This document shows, in pieces, positions 18,436 to 27,979 of a stretch of 64,000 nt of DNA. Made by a program: the position numbers and the translations under genes. The stretch lies in NCBI GenBank assembly GCA_947446645.1, contig CANFHA010000003.1, forward strand, positions 124,001-188,000, written 5' to 3'. The number at the start of each line of letters is the position of its first letter. Within the stretch, counting starts at the first letter, position 1. This DNA is from Chitinophagaceae bacterium. Lineage in GTDB: Bacteria; Bacteroidota; Bacteroidia; Chitinophagales; Chitinophagaceae. Below the pieces are notes generated by a model, which did not search any database, had not been told where the DNA came from, and was given only the letters and a program-made list of their open reading frames with translations.

Positions 18436-18875
18436 ATGAAAAACCTAACTCTTTGTTTTGCAGCGTCGCTTTTTATGTTTGGCAGTTGCAAAAAAAAGCA
18501 AGCAATTCAAATAATATACCGCAGAATCATCTTAATGGTGGTTATTCGCTTGGAACTATAAAAGGCCTATTTGACATCGCTTTTTCTAAAAATTGTGATA
18601 CAACCGTAATAATGGCCGTTACGGTTTATGCTATTGTGTACAGTTATTCTCCTTTGTCTGTAGGTGTTAGTTTTCGAGACCTGCCAGCGGATATAGAAAC
18701 CGCTCAGTTCGCTACCCCAGGTTTGTTGATACCCCCCAGTCCAAGTTATGCGACAGATTCAGCCACTTTTCGGATCCATGCAAGCGATACGGGTAGTTTC
18801 ACTATAAGAGTTTTTGCAACTGCGGCAACAAATCCCGCTGAAATATCTGATTCATTCAAACTAGTTGTTCATTGA
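18436..18875 (+). pseudogene. Lipoprotein gene interrupted by a frameshift at an A8 run
   Basis: ATG 18436 opens a lipoprotein signal with lipobox FGSC and then reaches a run of eight A (18490-18497). In frame zero it ends soon after. The other frame continues from the run to TGA 18873-18875 as a protein-like sequence (ASNSNNIPQNHLNGGYSLG onward, about 125 residues, beta-rich, ending DSFKLVVH). One more A would join signal peptide and body as GSCKKKASNSNN. This may be a mutation, a sequencing error, or a slippage-controlled gene. Confidence 0.7.
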
Positions 18876-18894
18876 GGAACAAATATCAATAAGT

Positions 18895-18924
18895 AAAAAG
18901 GATGAGCACCAGCCCATCCTTTTT
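18895..18924. terminator. Bidirectional terminator
   Basis: AAAAAGGATG (18895-18904) pairs with CATCCTTTTT (18915-18924), with A and T runs on both sides. It serves the broken lipoprotein gene (plus) and clpB (minus). Confidence 0.85.
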
Positions 18925-18946
18925 AACTTATCAACTTGTTACTTAA

Positions 18947-21571
18947 TTAGCCCTTCACTCCGTTCAGTACTTCGTTTCTCATTACTACCACTCCGTCAAA
19001 CACATCTATAAGCACCGGCTTTATCTTGTCTATCTCGCCGCCTATTATCTTTTTGCTGAGCATGTTTATGATGTCTTTTTGGATCACTCTTTTTAGCGGG
19101 CGTGCGCCATACTGCGGGTCGAAGCCGCGCTGTACGAGGTAGTCGAGCGCATAGTCAGTGAACTGGAGGTTGATGCCTTGTGTGAGCAATTGCTTTTGCA
19201 GCAGTTCCAGTTGTATGCGGATGATGCCCTTTATCTCCTTCTTCATGAGCGGGTGGAACATGATGACATCGTCTATCCTGTTGAGGAATTCCGGCCTTAG
19301 TGATTGGCGCAGTACTTCCATTACCTGTTCTTTGGTGGCTTCTATCACATGTTCAAGGTCTTGTCCGTCCTTAAGCTCAGCAAAGTTTTCCTGTATAATG
19401 TGGCTGCCAGTGTTGCTGGTCATGATGATAATGGTGTTCTTGAAGTTCACCACACGGCCTTTATTATCTGTAAGACGGCCATCATCCAACACCTGCAGCA
19501 ATATGTTGAACACATCTGGATGTGCTTTCTCTATCTCATCAAGCAGCACTACAGAGTATGGCTTGCGGCGAACTGCCTCGGTAAGCTGGCCGCCTTCGTC
19601 GTAGCCCACATAGCCGGGAGGCGCGCCCACGAGGCGGCTTACGCTGTGCTTTTCCTGGTACTCGCTCATGTCTATGCGCGTCATCATGCTGTCGTCGTCA
19701 AACAGTATCTCTGCAAGCGCTTTTGCAAGCTCAGTTTTACCTACACCTGTTGTACCCAGGAATATGAAGGAACCTATTGGTTTGCGGGGATCCTGCAGAC
19801 CTGCACGACCACGGCGAATGGCATCTGCCACCGCTGTTATTGCCTCTTCCTGGCCTACTACGCGCTTGTGCAGCTCGTCTTCCAGGTTGAGCAGCTTGGC
19901 GCGCTCGCTGGTGAGCATACGTTGCACTGGTATGCCCGTGGCTTTGGCTACATTTTCCGCAATGTCTTCCGCATCCACTTCTTCCTTCATCAGGCGCTTG
20001 TGCTGCGTGTCCATCTGGTCCAGCTGTTTCGACAAATTGTCGATCACGGCTTCCTGCTCCTGCACCTTGCCATAGCGTATCTCTGCTACACGGCCGTAGT
20101 TGCCTTCGCGCTCTGCCTGCTCGGCTTCCAGCTTCAGGTGTTCTATAGCGGTGCGTGCTTTGTTTATTTTGTCTACTATTTCTTTTTCTTCCAGCCATTT
20201 TGCTTTCAGGGTATCTCGCTGCACGGTGAGTACAGATATATCCTGGTTAAGGTCTTTCAGCTTGGTTTTATCGTTCTCGCGCTTTATGGCTTCGCGCTCT
20301 ATCTCCAGCTGACGAATGCGGCGTTCCAGTTCATCCAGCTCTTCGGGCATGGAGTTCATTTCCAGCTTCAGCTTGGCGGCGCTTTCGTCTATAAGGTCTA
20401 TGGCCTTATCTGGCAAAAAGCGATCGGTAATATACCTGTGAGACAGCTCCACAGCGGCTATTATAGCTTCATCTTTAATGCGCACTTTGTGGTGGCTTTC
20501 GTAGCGGTCTTTCAGTCCGCGTAGTATGGATATAGCATCTTCCGGTGTAGGCTCATCTACAAACACCTTCTGGAAACGCCTTTCCAGCGCTTTGTCTTTC
20601 TCAAAGTACTTCTGATATTCATTCAGCGTGGTAGCACCTATGGCACGCAGCTCGCCGCGGGCAAGGGCGGGCTTGAGTATGTTTGCCGCGTCCATAGCGC
20701 CTTCCATGGCACCCGCACCTATGAGGGTGTGTATCTCATCTATAAAGAGGATCACATTGCCATCGCTATCTGTTACTTCTTTTATTACTGCTTTCAGCCT
20801 TTCTTCGAACTCGCCACGGTATTTGGCGCCCGCCATGAGCGAGCCCATATCCAGCGCAAAGATGATCTTTGACTTAAGTGTGTCCGGTACATCGCCGTTT
20901 ATAATACGGTGCGCAAGGCCTTCTACTATCGCGGTTTTACCAACACCTGGCTCGCCTACCAGTATCGGGTTGTTCTTAGACCTGCGGGAGAGGATGTGCA
21001 GTGTACGACGGATTTCTTCATCACGGCCTATCACGGGGTCCATCTTGCCGTTGCGCGCCATCTCATTCAGGTTCTTTGCATAGCGTTGCAATGCATTGTA
21101 TTGCTGCTCTGAAGTCTGGGAGTTTACGGTGTTGCCTTTGCGCAATTCTTTTATGGCCGCTATAAGCCCTTTTTCTGTAAGGCCGGCATCTTTAAGCAAT
21201 TTTGAGGTATCATCGTTTACCTGCAGCAATGCGATAAGCAAATGCTCCGGGGTAACGAACTCATCGCCAAATGTTTTTAGGATATTGGCGGTACGAAGCA
21301 CAGCATTATTGGCTTCGCGACTTATGTTTTGCGCAGGTTCGACGCCCTGCACTTTAGGCATCCTGGCTATCTGCTCTTTCAGCTTGTTTTCTACAAAGCT
21401 TATGTTGACATTGTTCTTTTTAAGTAAATAAGAGATAGGGCCATCCGCATCATTCAGCAATGCCTGCAAAAAGTGTGCAGTTTCGATACTCGGGCTTTGA
21501 CTGTTAAAGGCCAGTTGCTGTGCCTGCTGCACCGTCTCTTGTGCCTTTATGGTAAAGTTGCTTAAGTTCAT
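18947..21571 (-). CDS. clpB: ClpB, disaggregase chaperone
   Basis: An 874-residue AAA+ disaggregase that works with DnaK. Order: Clp N domain (FTIKAQETVQQAQQLAFNS), first AAA+ with GEPGVGKTAIVEG and FIDEIHTL, a coiled-coil middle domain (about residues 400-530) that distinguishes ClpB from ClpA/C, and second AAA+ with GTTGVGKTELAKAL and LLDEIEKAHPDV. Length is normal. I could not recognise a heat-shock operator in the 130 bases upstream. Confidence 0.97.
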   Translation of the reverse strand: MNLSNFTIKAQETVQQAQQLAFNSQSPSIETAHFLQALLNDADGPISYLLKKNNVNISFVENKLKEQIARMPKVQGVEPAQNISREANNAVLRTANILKTFGDEFVTPEHLLIALLQVNDDTSKLLKDAGLTEKGLIAAIKELRKGNTVNSQTSEQQYNALQRYAKNLNEMARNGKMDPVIGRDEEIRRTLHILSRRSKNNPILVGEPGVGKTAIVEGLAHRIINGDVPDTLKSKIIFALDMGSLMAGAKYRGEFEERLKAVIKEVTDSDGNVILFIDEIHTLIGAGAMEGAMDAANILKPALARGELRAIGATTLNEYQKYFEKDKALERRFQKVFVDEPTPEDAISILRGLKDRYESHHKVRIKDEAIIAAVELSHRYITDRFLPDKAIDLIDESAAKLKLEMNSMPEELDELERRIRQLEIEREAIKRENDKTKLKDLNQDISVLTVQRDTLKAKWLEEKEIVDKINKARTAIEHLKLEAEQAEREGNYGRVAEIRYGKVQEQEAVIDNLSKQLDQMDTQHKRLMKEEVDAEDIAENVAKATGIPVQRMLTSERAKLLNLEDELHKRVVGQEEAITAVADAIRRGRAGLQDPRKPIGSFIFLGTTGVGKTELAKALAEILFDDDSMMTRIDMSEYQEKHSVSRLVGAPPGYVGYDEGGQLTEAVRRKPYSVVLLDEIEKAHPDVFNILLQVLDDGRLTDNKGRVVNFKNTIIIMTSNTGSHIIQENFAELKDGQDLEHVIEATKEQVMEVLRQSLRPEFLNRIDDVIMFHPLMKKEIKGIIRIQLELLQKQLLTQGINLQFTDYALDYLVQRGFDPQYGARPLKRVIQKDIINMLSKKIIGGEIDKIKPVLIDVFDGVVVMRNEVLNGVKG

Positions 21572-21730
21572 ATAGTTAAGTTGATATTCTTACCAGCATA
21601 AAAAGTGTTCCAAATTCATTTTGGTCATCCGGATAGGAAATAATGGCATATAAAGTTAGTAATAAACGCCAAGGTGGCTTAATAACCGGGTAGAGACTGC
21701 AATTGTTGCAGAAAAAATCAAGGCAAACAG

Positions 21731-21738
21731 TACATTTG
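21731..21738 (+). promoter_or_regulatory. -7 promoter box (TACATTTG) next to start codon
   Basis: TACATTTG ends 3 bases before ATG 21742 (6 before ATG 21745). A TTG at 21706-21708 lies 22 bases upstream, acceptable -33 spacing. It supports the late start and a leaderless mRNA. Confidence 0.55.
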
Positions 21739-21741
21739 AGC

Positions 21742-22530
21742 ATGATGTATGCACGGGTTACACTGCTAAATATTTGTCTTCTATTACTTAGCGCCCACCA
21801 GGCAGCGCATGCGCAGCAGGTGGTTACTGTAAAGCAAGGTAGTGTGGACAAGGAAATACTTGTTTTGCCTTACTATCCTTATACATTCGATAGTACGCTC
21901 GTGGAAAAGGAGCCCGTGAATACTGGCAGGATGCACAAGGGGAAGGCGAAATTTACTGACCAGCTAAGCGCTGTGGCATTAAAAACGGCAGAGGCTGGTG
22001 GTAATGTATTTATGCTCACGAAAGTGGAAGACCGCAATCAGCGGTGTGACTATAAGATATGGGGCAGGGCCTGCCGCACTGACAAGTACGATGCGCTGAA
22101 AGCAAAGGCGCTTTCGCTAAAAGAAAAGCTGCTGGAAAACGGAAGGTATGCCTATATAGTACTGTACAGACCGGAGTATGCCCATGGTTTTGATGATGAA
22201 GCAGACCTGGTGCTTACCGTGAACGACACTATGCACCTGGAAATGAAAGCCAGCTCAAAATACATAGTACAGGTACCTGTGGCCGGCGATGTAAAGATCA
22301 CAAACAAGAACGATGTGATCGTGCAGCATGTGGATGTAAAACCCGGTAATGTCTATTACCTGCGTGCCTACACCAAAACCACAGGTAAAAGCAAATTTGT
22401 AAAAGTGGGTGAAAGTAATGTGGAGATACGCGGCCATGCTTCCTACTTTGAGCGCATAGACAATGCGCAGGGCGAACTGGAGAGCAGCCTGGTGACGAAG
22501 ATAACGGTGATGAAGAAATTGGGTAACTAG
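21742..22530 (+). CDS. Exported hypothetical protein
   Basis: A 262-residue protein with a signal peptide (MMYARVTLLNICLLLLSAHQ, cleavage after AHA). The mature part contains FTDQLSAVALKTAEAGGNVF, which resembles small periplasmic or lipoprotein folds, and three cysteines spaced as NQRCDYKIWGRACR. The C-terminal third is beta-rich. No family was recognised with confidence. The start is set by the -7 box ending at 21738. It precedes aspS in the same direction by 56 bases. Confidence 0.7.
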   Translation: MMYARVTLLNICLLLLSAHQAAHAQQVVTVKQGSVDKEILVLPYYPYTFDSTLVEKEPVNTGRMHKGKAKFTDQLSAVALKTAEAGGNVFMLTKVEDRNQRCDYKIWGRACRTDKYDALKAKALSLKEKLLENGRYAYIVLYRPEYAHGFDDEADLVLTVNDTMHLEMKASSKYIVQVPVAGDVKITNKNDVIVQHVDVKPGNVYYLRAYTKTTGKSKFVKVGESNVEIRGHASYFERIDNAQGELESSLVTKITVMKKLGN

Positions 22531-22586
22531 CGCTTGAGCAATTCCCCCATTAAAACTATCTTCGCAGTCCTTTTTATATCATATAT

Positions 22587-24353
22587 ATGTATCGTACACA
22601 TAATTGCGGAGAGCTGCGCATGGCGCATGCAGGAAATGAAGTGACACTGGCCGGCTGGGTGCAGACGGTGAGGAAATTTGGCAGCCTCACATTCGTGGAT
22701 CTCCGCGATCGGTATGGTATTACGCAACTGGTATTTGACGAGCAGCTGAATAGCCGCCTCAGCGAAAAACCGCTTGGCAGGGAGTTTGTGATACAGGCGA
22801 AAGGGAAGGTGCTGGAACGCTCAAATAAAAACAGCAAAATACCTACCGGTGATGTGGAGATAAGTGTGTCTGACTTTACGATCATCAACAGCGCTGTTAC
22901 GCCACCATTTACCATAGAAGAGGAAACTGACGGAGGCGATGAGTTGCGCATGAAGTACCGCTACCTGGACCTGCGCAGGCCTACACTGAAACGCAATATG
23001 GAACTGCGCTACAAAGTGAACCGCTCTGTGCGCAACTACCTGGACAGCCAGGGATTCTGGGATATAGAGACACCATTTCTCATTCGCAGCACACCGGAAG
23101 GTGCGCGCGACTTCGTGGTGCCATCGCGCATGAACGAGGGCCAGTTTTATGCATTGCCGCAGAGCCCGCAGACTTTCAAGCAACTGCTGATGGTGAGCGG
23201 GTATGACCGATATTACCAGATCGTAAAATGCTTTCGTGATGAGGACCTGCGTGCAGACCGGCAGCCAGAGTTTACGCAGGTAGACTGCGAAATGAGCTTT
23301 GTGGAGCAGGAGGATATACTCAATACTTTTGAAGGCTTGTTTAAGCATGTATTCAAAGACATAAAGGGTGTGGAGATGAACGAGGCTTTTCCGCGTATGA
23401 CGTATGATGATGCCATGTGGCACTACGGCAATGACAAGCCGGATATACGCTTCGAAGTCAAAATTCAAAATTCAAAAGTCAATAATGAAGTGTATTGCGC
23501 AGCCCTGGCAGGTGCAGGTTTTAAGGTATTTGACGAGGCTGAAACTATACTAATGATAGCCGTACCTGGCTGCAGTGAATATACCCGCAAGCAGCTGGAC
23601 GAGCTGACGGACTGGGTGAAGCGCCCACAGATAGGCATGAGTGGTGTAGTGAACATAAAGTGCAATGCAGATGGCACCTATAAAAGCAGCGTTGACAAGT
23701 TTTACAGCGAAGACAAACTAAAAGAGATCGGCAGCTTCTGCGGTGCAAAAGCAGGCGATCTGATACTGATACTTGCAGGGGCTGAGACACGCACACGCAA
23801 AGCCGCGAGCGAGCTGCGCCTGTACATGGGCGAGCGACTGGGCTATCGCGACCACGCAGTGTACAAACCACTGTGGGTGGTAGACTTTCCGCTGTTTGAG
23901 CTGGATGAAGAAAATAACCGCTGGGTGGCAAAGCACCATCCGTTTACCTCGCCAAAGCCGGAGCAGATAGGGCTGATGGATGATATGAGCAAGTATGGTG
24001 ATATAAAGGCTAACGCGTATGACATAGTACTGAACGGTACGGAGATAGGTGGCGGCTCTATTCGCATCTTCGATCGCGGACTGCAGGAAAAAATGTTTGC
24101 TGCACTGGGTATGAGCAAGGAAGAAGCGCAGGATAAATTCGGTTTCCTGATGGGGGCATTTGAGTATGGCGCACCACCGCATGGTGGCATAGCTTTCGGC
24201 CTGGACAGGCTTTGTGCGCTCCTTGGCGGGCAGGAAAGTATTCGCGACTTTATTGCGTTCCCTAAGAATAATTCGGGCAGGGACGTGATGCTGGATGCAC
24301 CGAGCTTTATTGATGATACGCAGAAGAAGGAACTGGGGTTGACCTATAAATAA
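22587..24353 (+). CDS. aspS: AspS, aspartyl-tRNA synthetase
   Basis: A 588-residue bacterial-type class II synthetase charging tRNA-Asp. Visible: OB-fold anticodon domain ([20 protein letters not shown]), motif 1 region, [11 protein letters not shown] with motif 2 ([18 protein letters not shown]), the bacterial GAD insertion domain, and motif 3 ([15 protein letters not shown]). At residues about 291-300 the codons lie in a phased A-rich tract (23457-23484, gtcaaaa/ttcaaaa heptads) that also occurs between genes elsewhere in the window; the local protein ([13 protein letters not shown]) departs from the usual sequence. Confidence 0.96.
   Translation: MYRTHNCGELRMAHAGNEVTLAGWVQTVRKFGSLTFVDLRDRYGITQLVFDEQLNSRLSEKPLGREFVIQAKGKVLERSNKNSKIPTGDVEISVSDFTIINSAVTPPFTIEEETDGGDELRMKYRYLDLRRPTLKRNMELRYKVNRSVRNYLDSQGFWDIETPFLIRSTPEGARDFVVPSRMNEGQFYALPQSPQTFKQLLMVSGYDRYYQIVKCFRDEDLRADRQPEFTQVDCEMSFVEQEDILNTFEGLFKHVFKDIKGVEMNEAFPRMTYDDAMWHYGNDKPDIRFEVKIQNSKVNNEVYCAALAGAGFKVFDEAETILMIAVPGCSEYTRKQLDELTDWVKRPQIGMSGVVNIKCNADGTYKSSVDKFYSEDKLKEIGSFCGAKAGDLILILAGAETRTRKAASELRLYMGERLGYRDHAVYKPLWVVDFPLFELDEENNRWVAKHHPFTSPKPEQIGLMDDMSKYGDIKANAYDIVLNGTEIGGGSIRIFDRGLQEKMFAALGMSKEEAQDKFGFLMGAFEYGAPPHGGIAFGLDRLCALLGGQESIRDFIAFPKNNSGRDVMLDAPSFIDDTQKKELGLTYK
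23457..23484 (+). repeat. 7-nt-phased A-rich tract inside aspS
   Basis: Four consecutive heptads: gtcaaaa, ttcaaaa, ttcaaaa, gtcaata. The same phased pattern occurs intergenically at 30696, 40553 and 56901, and in reverse at 46181. Confidence 0.7.
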
Positions 24354-24444
24354 ATAAAATTATTGTTTACCATTTGTGTATTCGACACGCATAGGTTAAG
24401 ACACCTTTTTCTATACCTTTTGTATATTTATCGAAATTAGTCTT

Positions 24445-25065
24445 ATGAAAAAAAATATTATCATTCTGATCTCAATTTTAGGTATTGCAATAACGGGTGT
24501 CTGTGCCGCATATTATATCAAAAATAGAATACGGTTATCCGAAATAAAAGAGAAATTAAGTGAAACAATAGGGAAAGATCAGGGGCTGACCGAAATTATT
24601 TTAAAGATACCTCAATCAGACATTACATATGGAGAAGTATTTGACTTATGTAGTAAGTCTGTTGATGAAAGAAACAAGCTCATCGTTGAATTACGGGGAT
24701 TGTACCCCAATATGGAAAATGTTATTAAGGATTCCTTAATTGATTTTCTTTCAATTGAAAATGATTTAGTTAGAGATCAATCGCAATGCTCCCGGCGGTA
24801 TATGGAATATAGTAGCGAAAAAAAGCGTTTTAATACCCTTAGACAATCAGAGTACTCTGACTATTATAGTTCAACATTTAGTGAGATTCGAAAGGAAATG
24901 GAGGAGAATTTACAAAAATATATGGAGAGCAGAAAATCATTTGAAGAAAACTATCGCTCTCTACTAATTAAGGAAGCTTCACTTAATAAAATTATGAAAA
25001 ATAATGATATGAGATTTATGCTGATGTTCGTTAAGTACAAGGAGCTTAATAATATTACACCATAA
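24445..25065 (+). CDS. Membrane-anchored coiled-coil protein, A/T-rich
   Basis: A 206-residue protein with one N-terminal hydrophobic segment (NIIILISILGIAITGVCAAYYI) followed by a charged, helical region likely to form coiled coil (residues about 110-190). Base composition is clearly more A/T-rich than neighbouring genes (many AAA, ATT, AAT codons), which suggests later acquisition. No family was recognised. A Cys near residue 20 lies in a weak lipobox (ITGVC), so it might instead be a lipoprotein. Confidence 0.6.
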   Translation: MKKNIIILISILGIAITGVCAAYYIKNRIRLSEIKEKLSETIGKDQGLTEIILKIPQSDITYGEVFDLCSKSVDERNKLIVELRGLYPNMENVIKDSLIDFLSIENDLVRDQSQCSRRYMEYSSEKKRFNTLRQSEYSDYYSSTFSEIRKEMEENLQKYMESRKSFEENYRSLLIKEASLNKIMKNNDMRFMLMFVKYKELNNITP

Positions 25066-25101
25066 GGGTCGTTGCCTGCTAAGTAGGATTTTTATTAGCC
25101 T

Positions 25102-25341
25102 TCAGGCATTTTTTCTTTTATTCCGGATTCTCGCATGTACTTCCTGCCAAGGCTGCGGTTTCGTTTTCCCAGCGAGAAAATCAGCTCTGCGTTTTTCCAG
25201 GATATCTATATGTTCACTTGTAAGTGTGAACGAATGTTCTTTGATGTCCTCCTCAAGAAGCGTATATAACGCATTCACCTTTTTGTCGGTAGCATCAGTA
25301 AGGTATATCATTAACTCTTCTCTTCTGGCTTTAGCTGTCAT
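25102..25341 (-). CDS. Orphan addiction-module antitoxin-like protein
   Basis: A 79-residue charged protein. The N-terminal helix REELMIYLTDATDKKVNALYTLLEEDI matches in style the N-terminal helix of the antitoxin at 53631-53870 (REKLHRFIDSIEDKKAAAIY followed by TLFED). A middle LTSEHIDILEKRRADFLAGK resembles the toxin-binding part of putative addiction-module components. No toxin gene lies on either side in the same direction, so it is either an orphan or has another role. Confidence 0.55.
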   Translation of the reverse strand: MTAKARREELMIYLTDATDKKVNALYTLLEEDIKEHSFTLTSEHIDILEKRRADFLAGKTKPQPWQEVHARIRNKRKNA

Positions 25342-25401
25342 GAGTATTGTCCTTTATACAAAGATAAATAATTGCTGCAAACGCTCCATTAGGAAGGTCT
25401 A

Positions 25402-27897
25402 CTACAGCTCTACTCCCAGCCCCAATACCATTCTCCCGTTTTTACTTGCATCGAACGATGGCGTAATGTGGTAGAAATAACCATAGTTTACGGTGAGGTA
25501 GTAAACGTTTCCGTAGCGCAGCCTAAGCAGGTTGTTGAGCAGCAGACCTGCTTCGTGGTAGCCGTGTGTGGGGACAGTGAAGTAAACATATTGCTGGGCC
25601 TCCGGGTGGGCCAAAGTGCCGTAGAGCATATTGTACTGCAGGCAGATATTGGGTGCGGAGCTGAATTTAGTGGCGGGTATCTGCACTTTGTAGAGCTTCC
25701 AGTCGAAGTCGTGGCGGTAGATGAGGCTTACAAACTGGTCTGTGTAGCACTCATAGGGCAGCATAGTCATGATGCCGCCAAATGTGTAGATGGAAAGGGC
25801 GGAGGTGCTGTTGTAGTTATACCCATTGCCTGCAAATAACTTGCCGAGGGGCAGCGGTTCGTTGCTCCATGATTTACCAGCTTCTGCCAGTATGTGCTCA
25901 TAGCCGATCCGGTTTATGTGCTTATGCCATGCTACGGCGGTTATGGCCTGCAGGTAAGGTGTCTGCAGGTCCACGTTACTGGTAAGATTTCCGTAGGTGA
26001 GCTTTGCATACCATACCGGGTATTTGCTGCCCAGGCTGTAGTAGCTGCCAAAGAAGGGGGCTGTGCGCTCGGCATAGGCATAGCGCAGTGTAAGGGTGCC
26101 TTCGTCGGCGTTAAAGGTGCCATGATCGATGCCGTGGCCCAGTAAGGCGTATTGGTACAGCGGCGTTATCAGTTGCCTGCGGCCTGTGAGCTCTGCACCC
26201 AGGTAGCCAAACTTCTTTTTTACAGAGATGCTATAGGTTTTTGTATTGTCTACACGCTGGAGCAGGTAGGAGTTCAGGTAATTTTTATCCAGCTCGTTGT
26301 TCATGCGTATGCGGCCAGGGTCGTTTATGTCATTGCTATATGCCCACCTTATCACAAACTCACGATACTTGTCGGCATAGATCTCGGCAAATGCGCCATA
26401 TTTCCAGCGAAGATCACCAAAGCCATACCCGCCCCAGCCGCCTACAGAAAGCCACTTTATAAGACGCTCATTGGTTTGTGCTCCCAGCCCGAGCCTTGTA
26501 CGTTCGTATTTATTCCAGCTGAATAGTCTTGCAATGTCAAAGTCCAGTTTGCCAATGGAAATTTTTCCTTCCGGCAATTTTGAATAGTACGTCATCAGCT
26601 TATCCAGGTGTACCTTATCGCCCAGGCTGTCTACTACTTTGTATGATCTTATTTCCTTCGCATCAAGCGGCTCAGGCCGCAGGCGTTGCCATGCGCTGTC
26701 GCTCAGTGCATCTGCTTGCGGCTGCAGCTGCACGGTATGCGTTTTGTCGAACCTGAAAGCGGGATCCTCGTTCCATGATACGGAATCTATGCGGGAATAA
26801 CCTTTCATGTGAAAGGTGAGCATCGATTTGTTTGACGGCTGTGTCCAGTCGATAATATAATTCAGGTGTTTAGGGAACCAGCGTTTTTCATTATCCGTTA
26901 CCAGCAATTGTTCGTACTGCTGCTCTATACGCACATCTCTTTTCAGCATAGTGTCTTTTGCAGTAGCAATGATCTGCGATATAGCATAGCCGTCGGAATT
27001 GATAAATACAGTTCCTTTTAGCTCATTGGCATTGTGTCCCCTGGGGGTGAAGCTGATTATCCATAGTGTGTCTGCTCCCTGCACCACCTCGTCTGCCAGA
27101 TTCAGCTTGTAGTATTGCTCATATCCCCTGCTTACGGGGTTGTGATAGTCTTTCCCGTTCAGCGTTATATAGTCGGTATATGCATGGAAGGGTAGTATGT
27201 CGGTGACGAGGCTGGTGAACATTGATCTTTTAAACCCGGAGAACCTTGATGCTATAACTTCTTCCTGCAGCTGCTGCGGCCTGCGCCATGTTCGCTTGCT
27301 ATAGGTTTCTGACATCAGCAGGTGGTCATTCTTCAGGAAGTCGTTAAACCATGCACGGCTGGCGCTATCGCTACTGGTATTGGTACTGGATTTTTTAGCC
27401 GTGTTGCTGGTCTTTTTCTTTGCAGTTCGTGTAGTGTCAGGGGTTATGCTTTGCTTATCCATATCTACAATCATTTTGTAGTAGACATTGCAGCGATACC
27501 AGTCGTACCTGTCGGGGTTATTCTCTTTCTTTTTCTCTATGGCATTGTTCAGTATGCGCCGTATTTTGTCATAGGGTGGGGTTATGGTTACCTCATCCAG
27601 CGAGTTGTCGGCAGGAAACAGGCTGATACTCAGGCTGGCTGCCTGTAGGTTTACTTTTTTGCTTTCATAACCTAATGATGATATTTCGAGCTGGTCTATT
27701 TTTCCGGCAGGCAATTCGAATCTGCCATCCAGGCCAGCTACAATACCTTGTGCGTTATTGCCAAACTTTATAGTGGCAAAAGGGATAGGTTTGCCGTTGG
27801 TGGCATCGAATACGCGACCGGCCTGTATGGATTGCCCACTGGCATATGCACAGAGCAACAGCACTGGCAGGAATATGAATGAAAATTTAGTAAGCAT
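25402..27897 (-). CDS. DUF5686 outer-membrane protein with carboxypeptidase-like domain
   Basis: An 831-residue protein with a signal peptide (KFSFIFLPVLLLCAYASGQ). A CarboxypepD_reg-like beta-sandwich follows (AGRVFDATNGKPIPFATIKF to about residue 100: GLDGRFELPA, SSLGYESKKV), then the DUF5686 region, ending in a predicted outer-membrane barrel (LRLRYGNVYYLTVNYGYFYH; terminal GRMVLGLGVEL). This architecture is common and conserved in Bacteroidota; its function is unknown, and TonB-dependent transport is not implied because no plug domain is present. A TACTTTTG -7 box is 13 bases upstream. Confidence 0.85.
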   Translation of the reverse strand: MLTKFSFIFLPVLLLCAYASGQSIQAGRVFDATNGKPIPFATIKFGNNAQGIVAGLDGRFELPAGKIDQLEISSLGYESKKVNLQAASLSISLFPADNSLDEVTITPPYDKIRRILNNAIEKKKENNPDRYDWYRCNVYYKMIVDMDKQSITPDTTRTAKKKTSNTAKKSSTNTSSDSASRAWFNDFLKNDHLLMSETYSKRTWRRPQQLQEEVIASRFSGFKRSMFTSLVTDILPFHAYTDYITLNGKDYHNPVSRGYEQYYKLNLADEVVQGADTLWIISFTPRGHNANELKGTVFINSDGYAISQIIATAKDTMLKRDVRIEQQYEQLLVTDNEKRWFPKHLNYIIDWTQPSNKSMLTFHMKGYSRIDSVSWNEDPAFRFDKTHTVQLQPQADALSDSAWQRLRPEPLDAKEIRSYKVVDSLGDKVHLDKLMTYYSKLPEGKISIGKLDFDIARLFSWNKYERTRLGLGAQTNERLIKWLSVGGWGGYGFGDLRWKYGAFAEIYADKYREFVIRWAYSNDINDPGRIRMNNELDKNYLNSYLLQRVDNTKTYSISVKKKFGYLGAELTGRRQLITPLYQYALLGHGIDHGTFNADEGTLTLRYAYAERTAPFFGSYYSLGSKYPVWYAKLTYGNLTSNVDLQTPYLQAITAVAWHKHINRIGYEHILAEAGKSWSNEPLPLGKLFAGNGYNYNSTSALSIYTFGGIMTMLPYECYTDQFVSLIYRHDFDWKLYKVQIPATKFSSAPNICLQYNMLYGTLAHPEAQQYVYFTVPTHGYHEAGLLLNNLLRLRYGNVYYLTVNYGYFYHITPSFDASKNGRMVLGLGVEL

Positions 27898-27910
27898 GAC
27901 CTAGGTGCCC

Positions 27911-27918
27911 CAAAAGTA
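27911..27918 (-). promoter_or_regulatory. -7 promoter box (TACTTTTG) of the DUF5686 gene
   Basis: The minus strand reads TACTTTTG, 13 bases upstream of ATG 27897. Confidence 0.5.
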
Positions 27919-27979
27919 GCGGAAAATAATATTTTGTATATTTACGGCTCTTAGTATCTTTATACTTGGAAAAAATATT

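Noticed and set aside
19304..20524. 406-codon plus-strand frame opposite clpB
   Set aside because: Antisense to a fully conserved clpB; open because of codon bias; no family resemblance.
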